Assembly (NCBI GenBank): GCA_963837325.1
Contig: CAWIMV010000001.1
Coordinates: 1,054,001 to 1,118,000 of the forward strand
Length of the DNA: 64,000 nucleotides
DNA from: CAVQKZ01 sp963837325
GTDB lineage: Bacteria; Actinomycetota; Actinomycetes; Mycobacteriales; Jatrophihabitantaceae
Direction: 5' to 3'
Position numbers and translations under genes: made by a program. Below the pieces are notes generated by a model. It was given only the letters and a program-made list of their open reading frames with translations. It searched no databases and was not told the DNA's origin. Positions 8,027 to 15,691 of the stretch are shown one piece after another (within the stretch, counting starts at the first letter, position 1; every line of letters starts with the position of its first letter).

Positions 8027-9604
8027 TTGTTCGACACCCTCTCCGAACGCCTCACCGCGGCGTTCACCAACCTGCGCGGCAAGGGCCGGCTTTCTGAGGC
8101 CGACATCGACGCCACCGCACGGGAGATCCGCATCGCCCTGCTCGAGGCCGACGTGGCGCTGCCCGTCGTGCGGCAGTTCATCGCCGCCGTCAAGGAACGG
8201 GCTCGGGGCGAGGAGGTGGCCAAGGCGCTGAACCCGGCGCAGCAGGTCATCAAGATCGTCGACGAGGAACTCGTCGCGATCCTCGGCGGCGAGACCCGCC
8301 GGCTGCAGTTCGCCAAGCAGCCACCCACGGTGATCATGCTGGCCGGCCTGCAGGGTTCCGGAAAAACCACGCTCGCCGGCAAGCTCGCGCACTGGCTGCG
8401 CGAGCAGGGCCACACGCCGGTGCTCGTCGCCGCGGACCTGCAGCGCCCCAACGCCGTGCAGCAGTTGCAGGTCGTCGGTGAGCGGGCCAAGGTCGCGGTC
8501 TTCGCGCCCGAACCGGGCAACGTCGGCGAGGGGAGCTCGCGACCCTCGGATGGGTTCAGTGGTGACCCGGTGCGGGTAGCCAGAGACTCGATCGACTTCG
8601 CCCGGCGCTCGCAGCACGACATGGTCATCGTCGACACAGCCGGTCGGCTGGGCATCGACGCCGAGATGATGCAACAGGCCATCGACATCCGCGACGCGAT
8701 CCAACCCGACGAGACGTTGTTCGTCGTCGATGCGATGGTCGGCCAGGACGCGGTGAACACCGCCGAGGCGTTCCGAGACGGTGTCGGTTTCAGCGGTGTG
8801 GTCCTGACCAAGCTCGACGGCGACGCGCGCGGTGGCGCGGCGCTGTCCGTGCGTGAGGTGACCGGCCAGCCGATCATGTTCGCCTCCAACGGCGAGAAGC
8901 TCGAGGACTTCGACGTCTTCCACCCCGACCGGATGGCTCAGCGCATTCTCGGCATGGGCGACATGCTGACCCTGATCGAGCAGGCCCAGAAGTCGTTCGA
9001 CGAGGGCGAAGCCGAGAAGATGGCGGCCAAGCTCGCATCGGGTAACCAGTTCACCCTCGAGGACTTCCTCGACCAGCTGATGACCCTCCGCAAGATGGGC
9101 CCGATCGGAAACATCCTTGGCATGCTGCCTGGCATGGGCCAGATGAAGGACGCGCTGGCCCAGGTCGACGACAAGGATCTCGATCGCACCGCCGCCATCA
9201 TCCGCTCGATGACGCCTCTCGAGCGGGAGAACCCGAAGGTGATCAACGGCTCGCGCCGACTGCGCATCGCCGCCGGTTCGGGTGTGAAGGTCAACGACGT
9301 CAACCAGCTCGTCGACCGATTCTTCGAGGCCCGCAAGATGATGGGCCAGCTCGGTGGCATGGGCGTGCCAGGCATGCCGCGCCGCAAGAGTTCGACCAAG
9401 TCGAGCAAGGGCAAGAAAGGCAAGAAGGGAAAGGGCGGAAGAGGCCCGACCCAGCCGAAGATGCCGGCCGGCTATCCCGGGGGACTGGCTGGCGGGGCCG
9501 GCGGCTTCCCGGGCGGTCCGGGCGCTTTCCCGGGCGGGATGCCCCAGTTGCCGCCCGGCACCAAGCTGCCCGACCTGTCCAAGCTCAACCTGCCTGACCA
9601 GTAG
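8027..9604 (+). CDS. ffh: Signal recognition particle GTPase Ffh
   Basis: A 525-residue SRP54/Ffh protein that binds 4.5S RNA and signal sequences to target nascent membrane proteins. The N domain comes first, then the GTPase domain with G1 GLQGSGKTT (about residue 107), VAADLQRPNAVQQLQ, G3 DTAGRLG and G4 TKLDGDARGG. The M domain contains FTLEDFLDQL, GMLPGMG and INGSRRLRIAAGSG. The C-terminus is a Lys-rich then Gly/Pro-rich tail. About 12 extra residues (GEGSSRPSDGFS) sit between PEPGN and GDPV in the G domain. The start is TTG 8027 with GAAGGA at 8015-8020. The gene is not beside rpsP/rimM/trmD, its usual actinobacterial surroundings. Confidence 0.97.
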   Translation: MFDTLSERLTAAFTNLRGKGRLSEADIDATAREIRIALLEADVALPVVRQFIAAVKERARGEEVAKALNPAQQVIKIVDEELVAILGGETRRLQFAKQPPTVIMLAGLQGSGKTTLAGKLAHWLREQGHTPVLVAADLQRPNAVQQLQVVGERAKVAVFAPEPGNVGEGSSRPSDGFSGDPVRVARDSIDFARRSQHDMVIVDTAGRLGIDAEMMQQAIDIRDAIQPDETLFVVDAMVGQDAVNTAEAFRDGVGFSGVVLTKLDGDARGGAALSVREVTGQPIMFASNGEKLEDFDVFHPDRMAQRILGMGDMLTLIEQAQKSFDEGEAEKMAAKLASGNQFTLEDFLDQLMTLRKMGPIGNILGMLPGMGQMKDALAQVDDKDLDRTAAIIRSMTPLERENPKVINGSRRLRIAAGSGVKVNDVNQLVDRFFEARKMMGQLGGMGVPGMPRRKSSTKSSKGKKGKKGKGGRGPTQPKMPAGYPGGLAGGAGGFPGGPGAFPGGMPQLPPGTKLPDLSKLNLPDQ

Positions 9605-9624
9605 CCGGGGCGGCCGACCCGGGT

Positions 9625-9960
9625 TCAGGCCGGCGCGTCCGTCGGGCCGGCCGCCTCAGCGGCGTCGGCGCTCCGCGCAGCCGCCCGTGTGCAGCCGAGC
9701 CGATATGCGCTCAGCACGCTCGCCCGCAGCTCGGGTAGCGACAGCTCGGCGGCCTTGGGGTGGAACGTGACGTCATTCAGTGCGCCACCGGCCCCGACGA
9801 TCACCGTGACCGTGCCGTCGGGTGACGTGGCGGAGTCGTCGTCGGCCTGGGTCGGGACACCGGCCGCATCGGCGCGCTGCGCACGTTCACGCAGCCGGGC
9901 CTGCTGTTCGATCTGGTAGTCGTGCTCGCCGTCGGCCGATGGCAGGTTGGTGAAGTCCAT
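9625..9960 (-). CDS. YbaB/EbfC-like nucleoid-associated protein
   Basis: A 111-residue protein. The segment SPDGTVTVIVGAGGALNDVTF followed by LPELRASVLSAYRLGCTRAA resembles the beta-strand pair and C-terminal helix of the YbaB/EbfC DNA-binding family. The N-terminus is charged and helical (DYQIEQQARLRERAQRADA), as in family members. ATG 9960 lies 5 bp downstream of the EF-G2 stop, so the two are one minus-strand operon. It is convergent with ffh. The assignment rests on a weak but coherent pattern; a small unrelated actinobacterial protein is possible. Confidence 0.6.
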   Translation of the reverse strand: MDFTNLPSADGEHDYQIEQQARLRERAQRADAAGVPTQADDDSATSPDGTVTVIVGAGGALNDVTFHPKAAELSLPELRASVLSAYRLGCTRAAARSADAAEAAGPTDAPA

Positions 9961-9965
9961 CGCGG

Positions 9966-12149
9966 TCAGCCCGTCGACTTGCGCATGGTTGCGGCCACAG
10001 CGGGCGGGACGAGTTCGTGGCGTGCGAACTCACGGGTGAATCGCCCGGTGCCGGCGGTCAACGATCTGAGCGTGATGGGATAGCGCACCAGTTCCGCGTC
10101 GGGAACCTCCGCATGGATGAGGGTCCGTTCCATGCCCAACAGCGCCGAGGTGTCCGGCTCGGTACCGGTCACGCGGCCACGACGACCGGACAGGTCCGAC
10201 AGCACCGCGCCGACATGTGCGTCGGGGACCGTGATCTCGAGCCGGGCGAGCGGCTCGATGAGGGCCAGCTGGGCTTGCGCACCGGCGTCCTTGACGGCCA
10301 GGCCGCCGGCCATCTGGAACGCGGCGTCGGAGGAGTCCACGCTGTGCGCCTTGCCGTCGACCAGCGTCACGAGGACGTCGACAACCGGGATGTGCTCGTT
10401 GTCCAAGCCGTGCTCGAGCTGGGCCCGCACTCCCTTCTCGACCGAGCCGATGAATTGCGACGGCACGGCGCCGCCGACGACCTTGTCGGCGAAATCGACG
10501 CCCGACCCGCGCGGCAGTGGGCTCACCACCACGTCACACACGGCGTACTGCCCGTGGCCGCCGGACTGCTTCACCAAGCGCCCGTGACCACGCGCCTCGG
10601 TCGTGAACGTTTCCCGCATGGCGATCCGGAGCGGCACGGTGTCGACATGGGCGCCGGTGGCCCGCAACCGTTCGAGCACCACGTCGGCGTGCGCTTCTCC
10701 GAGGCACCAGAGCACCAGTTGGCTGGTCTCGGGGTGCCGCTCGATCCGAACCGTTGGATCGCCCGCAGTCAGCCGGGCCAGGCCCTTGGCCATCGCATCC
10801 TCGTCGGCGCGGGTGGCCGCCTGCACCGCGATCGGAAGCAGTGGTTCGGGCATGTCCCACGGCGCCATCAGCAGGGGCGCGGTCTTCGCCGAGATGGTGT
10901 CGCCGGTCTCGGCCACGCCCAGCCGTCCGATCGCGCAGATGTCACCGGCGATCGCCCGCTCGATCGGCCGCAGCGTGGCGCCGAGCGGGGAGTAGATCTG
11001 ACCGACCCGCTCGTCGGCGTCGTGATCGGGGTGCCCGCGCTCGGCCCCGCCGTGCCCGGAGATGTGGACCGCCGTCTCGGGCGTGAGCGTCCCGGAGAAG
11101 ATGCGCAGCACCGACAGTCGACCGAGGTACGGGTCGACGGTGGTGCGCACCACCTCGGCGAGCAGGGGTCCGTCAGGATCGCAATTGAGACCGGGCGCTT
11201 CTGAGCCGTACAGCGGCATCGTCTCGGGCGGCTCCGGCTCTACCGGGGACGGGAACGCACCGGATAGCACTTCGAGCAGCTCGCTCAGGCCCAGCCCGGT
11301 GCCCGCGCACACCGGCAGCACCGGGTAGAACGTGCCCCGCGCCACGGCCGTTTCCAGGTCGTCGATGAGCACGTCGAGACCGAGCTCCTCGCCGGCCAGG
11401 TAGCGATCGAGCAGGGTCTCGTCCTCGGTGTTGTTGATGATCGCTTCGATCAGTGCCGCCCGCGCGCTGTCGGGGTCACCGTCGACCTCCGTGGTGGCCT
11501 CGAGTGCGGTCTCCTTGGCCGGAAAGCCGGCCGAGTAGTCGTAGACGGTACGGGTCAGCAGCCCGATCAACGCCTCGGGCACGCCGGCGCTCCCGCCAGC
11601 TGTGAGGTACAGGGGCAGCACGTCCTGGCCGTCCGAGCCTCCGAACACCTGCTGGCAGGCGGCGACCGTGGTGGCCAACGACGCGTTCGGCGCGTCGAGC
11701 TTGGTGACGACCACCGCTCGGGGGGTGCCGAGCGAGGCGCATTCCTCCCACAAGGACACGGTGATCGGGTCGATGTCGTCGGCGGCGGAGACGACGAACA
11801 GTGCGGCGTCGGCGGCGCGCAGGCCCGCCCGCAGTTCACCGGTGAAGTCGGGATAGCCCGGTGTGTCGAGCAGGTTGACCACCACGTTGTCCCAGCGCAG
11901 CGGACAGACCGACAACGCGACCGAGCGCTGTTGCGAGACCTCGACCGGGTCGTGGTCGCTGACGGTGGTGCCGTCCGCGACGGTTCCGGCCCGCGGAATC
12001 GTGCCGGTGGCCGCGAGCAGGGCCTCGACCAGAGTCGTCTTGCCGCCGCCGGAGTGCCCGACCAGAGCGATGTTGCGGATCTTCTCGGGCCGGTCAGCGG
12101 TCTCCACTGACGCGGTGGCGGTGACCTTGGCTGCCTTCTTGGTGGACAT
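9966..12149 (-). CDS. EF-G-like translational GTPase (EF-G2 / FusA2 type)
   Basis: A 727-residue paralogue of elongation factor G. The P-loop reads GHSGGGKTT instead of the canonical GHVDHGKTT, G3 is DTPGYPDF and G4 is TKLD instead of NKMD. The switch I region reads VSQQRSVALS where EF-G has ERxRGITI. Domains II-V follow (RIFSGTLTPETAVH; RIAMRETFTTEARGHGR; HIPVVDVLVTLVDGKAHSVDSS). These deviations fit the actinobacterial EF-G2 group, not the EF-G that translocates tRNA. ATG 12149 follows GGGAGG; upstream in-frame sequence runs antisense through pgsA and was rejected. Its role is uncertain. Confidence 0.9.
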   Translation of the reverse strand: MSTKKAAKVTATASVETADRPEKIRNIALVGHSGGGKTTLVEALLAATGTIPRAGTVADGTTVSDHDPVEVSQQRSVALSVCPLRWDNVVVNLLDTPGYPDFTGELRAGLRAADAALFVVSAADDIDPITVSLWEECASLGTPRAVVVTKLDAPNASLATTVAACQQVFGGSDGQDVLPLYLTAGGSAGVPEALIGLLTRTVYDYSAGFPAKETALEATTEVDGDPDSARAALIEAIINNTEDETLLDRYLAGEELGLDVLIDDLETAVARGTFYPVLPVCAGTGLGLSELLEVLSGAFPSPVEPEPPETMPLYGSEAPGLNCDPDGPLLAEVVRTTVDPYLGRLSVLRIFSGTLTPETAVHISGHGGAERGHPDHDADERVGQIYSPLGATLRPIERAIAGDICAIGRLGVAETGDTISAKTAPLLMAPWDMPEPLLPIAVQAATRADEDAMAKGLARLTAGDPTVRIERHPETSQLVLWCLGEAHADVVLERLRATGAHVDTVPLRIAMRETFTTEARGHGRLVKQSGGHGQYAVCDVVVSPLPRGSGVDFADKVVGGAVPSQFIGSVEKGVRAQLEHGLDNEHIPVVDVLVTLVDGKAHSVDSSDAAFQMAGGLAVKDAGAQAQLALIEPLARLEITVPDAHVGAVLSDLSGRRGRVTGTEPDTSALLGMERTLIHAEVPDAELVRYPITLRSLTAGTGRFTREFARHELVPPAVAATMRKSTG

Positions 12150-12173
12150 TGGAGCAGCCTCCCGGTAGCCGTC

Positions 12174-12201
12174 GACCGCTCCGTCCTTGCAAAGAGCGGT
12201 C
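12174..12201. promoter_or_regulatory. 8-bp perfect inverted repeat in the EF-G2 leader
   Basis: GACCGCTC (12174-12181) and GAGCGGTC (12194-12201) are separated by 12 bp. The element lies 25 bp upstream of the EF-G2 start, in the divergent region with pgsA. It could be an RNA hairpin in the EF-G2 leader or a DNA operator. Confidence 0.4.
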
Positions 12202-12321
12202 CTGGCATTCGACACCCATTCTCCTCCGCACGACAAGCGATCGGCACAGATCGATCCGCCACGACGGCTATCGTTGGTCGCCAAAGGCCGCTTTCGACGC
12301 TTGAACGGACACCGCTGCGAC

Positions 12322-12951
12322 GTGCTGAACATCCATGCCCGGGCCTTCTTCGCGAAGGCGGTCGGACCCCTCGGAGCCAGGCTGGCCCGCGCGGGCGTGA
12401 CGCCGGACGCGATCACGGTCTTCGGCACGGTCGGCGCCGTCGCCAGTGCGCTCGTCTTCTTCACCAGGGGAATGTGGTTCACGGGCACGCTGCTGATCTG
12501 GGGCTTCGTAATGCTCGACATGGTCGACGGCGCGGTGGCCAGAGCCGGCGGCCGCGGGTCCAAGTTCGGTGCCGTCCTGGACTCGTCGTGCGACCGGATC
12601 GCCGATGCCGCCGTCTTCGGAACCATCGCCTGGTACTTCGCCATGCACGGCCAGAAGTGGATGGTGCTCGCAGCGCTGCTGTGCCTGGTGCTCGGTTCGC
12701 TCACGTCATACATCCGCGCTCGCGCCGAAGGCGTGGGCCTGACGGCCACCGTCGGCATCGCCGAGCGCGCCGACCGGCTGATCATCGTGTTGGTCGGTAC
12801 CGGCCTTTCCGGGGACTTCTTGCATGTGCCGTTCGTGCAGGCGATCGCGCTCTGGTCGCTGGTGGCCGCCTCGACCGTCACCGTGTGCCAACGGTTCGCG
12901 ACGGTGTATCGCCAGTCGAAGGCACAGGAATCCGTGTCGGCGGAGGTGTGA
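12322..12951 (+). CDS. pgsA: Phosphatidylinositol phosphate synthase (CDP-alcohol phosphatidyltransferase)
   Basis: A 209-residue integral membrane enzyme that joins CDP-diacylglycerol to inositol 1-phosphate, the first step of phosphatidylinositol and PIM synthesis in actinobacteria. The full CDP-OH-P signature is present: DMVDGAVAR, then G and LDSSCDR, with the four acidic ligands at Asp66, Asp69, Asp87 and Asp91 counted from GTG 12322. That start gives the family N-terminus MLNIHARAFFAKAVGPLG. TTG 12301 is an alternative. About six membrane segments are visible. The gene overlaps patA by TGATG and heads the PIM operon. Confidence 0.93.
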   Translation: MLNIHARAFFAKAVGPLGARLARAGVTPDAITVFGTVGAVASALVFFTRGMWFTGTLLIWGFVMLDMVDGAVARAGGRGSKFGAVLDSSCDRIADAAVFGTIAWYFAMHGQKWMVLAALLCLVLGSLTSYIRARAEGVGLTATVGIAERADRLIIVLVGTGLSGDFLHVPFVQAIALWSLVAASTVTVCQRFATVYRQSKAQESVSAEV

Positions 12952-13895
12952 TGTTCGAACGGGCGCGCGGCCGGGCCGTGGACCTCGGCTACGCGGCCGG
13001 CTGGGGCGTGGTCAGGTCCGTGCCGCCGAGGCTGTCATCGCGCGCGTTCCGGGCCGCTGCCGATGCCGCTGCGGTGCGAAACGGCGGCGGGGCGCGGCAA
13101 CTGCGCAAGAACCTGCGCAGGGTGGTCGGCCCGGCCGTGTCCGAACTCCGGCTGGACCAGCTCGTCGGCGACAGTCTGCGGTCGTACTCGCGGTACTGGC
13201 TCGAGACGTTCCGACTGCCCAAGATGGATCACGCCGACGTCGTCGCCCGGGTCGACGCAAATGCCGAGGGTTCCGAGCACCTCGACGCCGCGATGGCGGC
13301 TGGCAAGGGCGCGATCATCGTGCTGCCCCATATGGGCAACTGGGACGTGTCCGGTCTGTGGTTCGTCGCCCGGGGAACACCGTTCACTACCGTGGCCGAG
13401 CGACTGGAGCCGGCGTCGCTCTACGACCGCTTCGTCGCTTACCGCGAGAGCCTGGGCATGGAGGTGCTTGCCCTCACCGGCGGCCCCCGCCCGCCCATGG
13501 ACGTGCTGGCCCAACGGCTGCGCAGCGGCGGGGCGATCTGCCTTGTCGCCGACCGGGAGCTGTCCCGCAACGGTGTCGACGTCGAGTTCTTCGGCGAGAC
13601 CGCCCGCATGCCCGGTGGGCCGGCGATGCTCGCGGCGCGCACCGGCGCCCCGGTGCTGCCAGTCGGGCTGTGGTTCACCGACGACGGCTGGGGGCACCGG
13701 GTCAACCCGCCGGTGCAGATCCCGGACGGACGCCTGCGCGAGAAGGTGCAGGCCACGACGCAGGCCGTCGCCGACGTGTTCGCCCGCGAGATCGCCGCCC
13801 ATCCCACCGACTGGCACATGCTGCAGCGCCTATGGCTGGCCGACCTGCCCCCGCGCCCGGCCCGCGCGCCCGCGGTGCCGGCCCCGGCGCGGTGA
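12951..13895 (+). CDS. Phosphatidylinositol mannoside acyltransferase (PatA-like)
   Basis: A 314-residue LpxL/HtrB-type acyltransferase. The HX4D catalytic motif is in LPHMGNWDVSG (His127, Asp132), followed by RGTPFTTVAERLEP and a second conserved block CLVADRELSRNGVDVEFFG. In mycobacteria the corresponding enzyme acylates the mannose on PIM at the cytoplasmic face of the membrane. It lies between pgsA and pimA and overlaps both (TGATG at the start). The C-terminus is a Pro/Ala/Arg-rich stretch. Substrate assignment follows from family and operon. Confidence 0.88.
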   Translation: MFERARGRAVDLGYAAGWGVVRSVPPRLSSRAFRAAADAAAVRNGGGARQLRKNLRRVVGPAVSELRLDQLVGDSLRSYSRYWLETFRLPKMDHADVVARVDANAEGSEHLDAAMAAGKGAIIVLPHMGNWDVSGLWFVARGTPFTTVAERLEPASLYDRFVAYRESLGMEVLALTGGPRPPMDVLAQRLRSGGAICLVADRELSRNGVDVEFFGETARMPGGPAMLAARTGAPVLPVGLWFTDDGWGHRVNPPVQIPDGRLREKVQATTQAVADVFAREIAAHPTDWHMLQRLWLADLPPRPARAPAVPAPAR

Positions 13896-13903
13896 GCGCG
13901 GCG

Positions 13904-15028
13904 ATGCGAGTCGGCATCGTGTGCCCGTACTCCTGGGACATCCCCGGCGGGGTCCAGGCGCATGTGCGCGACCTGGCCGAGAAGCTCATCGAGCTCGGCC
14001 ACACCGTGTCGGTACTTGCCCCGGGCGACGACGACCTGCCGGGGCTGCCGTCCTATGTCGTGATCGCGGGCAAGGCGGTGCCGATCCCGTACAACGGTTC
14101 GGTCGCCCGGTTGCAGTTCGGGATCGTTTCCGCCGCGCGCGTACGGCGATGGCTGCGCGACGGTGACTTCGACGTGGTGCACGTTCACGAGCCCGCGCCG
14201 CCCAGCCTGTCGTTGCTCACCTGCATGATCCACGACGGACCGCTGGTCGCGACCTTCCACGCCGCCACCGTGCGATCCCGGTTCCTGTCGATGTTCGACA
14301 CCGTCCTGCAGCCCTTCCTCGAGAAGCTGAGCGGACGGATCGCGGTGTCGGCCGCCGCACGCAAGGTCATCGTCGAGCACCTGGGCGCGGACGCGGTGGT
14401 CATCCCCAACGGTGTCGCAGTCGCGCACTACGTCCATGCCCGGCCGCTCGCCGGATACCCGCGCGTGGGCGGCACGATCGGTTTCATCGGTCGCTACGAC
14501 GAGCCGCGCAAGGGGATGGATGTGCTCGTCGGGGCTTTGGAACGGCTGGCCGACGAGCGCCCCGGATTGCGACTGCTTGTCGCCGGCCGGGGCGAGGCCG
14601 ACGACTTCCGAGCCGGGCTGCCCGCGGGCTTGCGTGGACGCATCGACCTGCTCGGCCAGGTCAGCGAGCGCGACAAGGCCCGCATGCTGCACAGCGTCGA
14701 GGTCTACTGCGCTCCGAACACCGGTCAGGAGAGCTTCGGGATCATCCTGCTCGAGGCGATGGCGGCACGGACGGCGATCGTGGCCAGTGACATCGACGCC
14801 TTCCGGCAGGTGCTTGACGGCGGGGCAGCGGGGGAGCTGTTCGAGACCGGCAACCCGGTCGCCCTCGCCGATACCCTGGCCACCCTGCTCGACGACCCGG
14901 CCCGGCGCGAGCGCCTGATCGCCGGCGGTACCAATGCGGTGGCGCCCTTCGACTGGTCGATCATCGCCGAGCAGGTGCTGCGGGTCTACGAACTCGCCAT
15001 CGCCGGAGCCGGCACCCCGGCCCGATAG
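13904..15028 (+). CDS. pimA: Phosphatidylinositol alpha-mannosyltransferase PimA (GT4)
   Basis: A 374-residue GT4 glycosyltransferase that adds the first mannose from GDP-mannose to phosphatidylinositol. The N-terminal domain opens MRVGIVCPYSWDIPGGVQAH with the glycine loop, and VVHVHEPAPP and FHAA follow. The C-terminal nucleotide-binding domain has GFIGRYDEPRKGMD and the retaining GT4 motif NTGQESFGIILLEAM. I prefer ATG 13904, which has GGTGA at 13891-13895; GTG 13892, overlapping the patA stop, adds four residues. It completes a pgsA-patA-pimA operon. Confidence 0.93.
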   Translation: MRVGIVCPYSWDIPGGVQAHVRDLAEKLIELGHTVSVLAPGDDDLPGLPSYVVIAGKAVPIPYNGSVARLQFGIVSAARVRRWLRDGDFDVVHVHEPAPPSLSLLTCMIHDGPLVATFHAATVRSRFLSMFDTVLQPFLEKLSGRIAVSAAARKVIVEHLGADAVVIPNGVAVAHYVHARPLAGYPRVGGTIGFIGRYDEPRKGMDVLVGALERLADERPGLRLLVAGRGEADDFRAGLPAGLRGRIDLLGQVSERDKARMLHSVEVYCAPNTGQESFGIILLEAMAARTAIVASDIDAFRQVLDGGAAGELFETGNPVALADTLATLLDDPARRERLIAGGTNAVAPFDWSIIAEQVLRVYELAIAGAGTPAR

Positions 15029-15083
15029 CAGCCCGGTTGCGGGCAGGGCAGCTCAGCGTGCCGTCGTCAGAGGGCGTCGGCGC

Positions 15084-15089
15084 TAGAGT
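15084..15089 (+). promoter_or_regulatory. -10 box for a leaderless transcript (LemA-like gene)
   Basis: TAGAGT is followed by 8 bp and then ATG 15098. No Shine-Dalgarno is present. This is the typical geometry of leaderless actinobacterial mRNAs. Confidence 0.6.
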
Positions 15090-15097
15090 CGGCGGTC

Positions 15098-15691
15098 ATG
15101 CTGTCGGTTGGCTGGTTCGTCTTCGCCGTGCTCGGCACGGTGCTGCTGACGATGTGGGTGACATTCACGCTCACCCGTCTGGACCGTCTGCACGCGCGTG
15201 TGGACGCGGCCCAAGCGGCATTGGACGCCCAATTGGTGCGCCGGGCGGCCGCGCTGTTGCACGTGGCGGAGTCAGCTGACTCCGGCGTAGCCGACCACCG
15301 CCGGGGCTACTACGAGACGGTGGCCAGCGCCGCGCTCAACGTCGATGCGGCTGAGCGCCACGGCGTGGAAAATGCCGTGGGCCGGGCGCTGACCGAGCTC
15401 GCGGCGAGTGCTCCTGCTGTTCGCCGGGATGCCGCCGACGAGCTGCGCGAGGCCGCCGCGCGCGTGCTCATCGCGCGCCGCTTTTACAATGACGCGGTGC
15501 GCGACACGCGCACGCTGCGGGCTCGGCGAATGCCGCGAATCCTGCACCTCGCCGGTCGGCGAGCCATGCCCCAGTTCTTCGACATCGATGACACGCTTCC
15601 CGTGTCCGCGGGTGCCCAGCACGACCCAGTGCCCGAGTCCGACGTTTCGGCCCACGACCCGGTTGCCCAGCCGGCAAAGGATGTGTCATGA
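15098..15691 (+). CDS. LemA-like membrane-anchored protein
   Basis: A 197-residue protein with one N-terminal membrane helix (about residues 5-26, VGWFVFAVLGTVLLTMWV) followed by a long helical region. The pattern LDRLHARVDAAQAALDAQL, RRAAALLHVAE, ENAVGRALTEL and ARRFYNDAVRD matches the LemA fold, where RR(Y/F)YNDAV is the most constant block. MPQFFDID near the end mirrors the LemA YFE motif. The final 35 residues are acidic and probably disordered. The stop overlaps the next start (ATGA), coupling it to the DUF3048 lipoprotein. The function of the family is unknown. Confidence 0.62.
   Translation: MLSVGWFVFAVLGTVLLTMWVTFTLTRLDRLHARVDAAQAALDAQLVRRAAALLHVAESADSGVADHRRGYYETVASAALNVDAAERHGVENAVGRALTELAASAPAVRRDAADELREAAARVLIARRFYNDAVRDTRTLRARRMPRILHLAGRRAMPQFFDIDDTLPVSAGAQHDPVPESDVSAHDPVAQPAKDVS

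Noticed and set aside
7598..8923. A 441-codon minus-strand frame antisense to ffh and the SDR
   Set aside because: Composition is Arg/Asp/Gly-rich shadow sequence without motifs, opposite two well-conserved genes.
12150..12881. N-terminal extension of EF-G2 by 244 codons
   Set aside because: It runs antisense through pgsA, has no family similarity and bypasses a good GGGAGG-ATG start at 12149.
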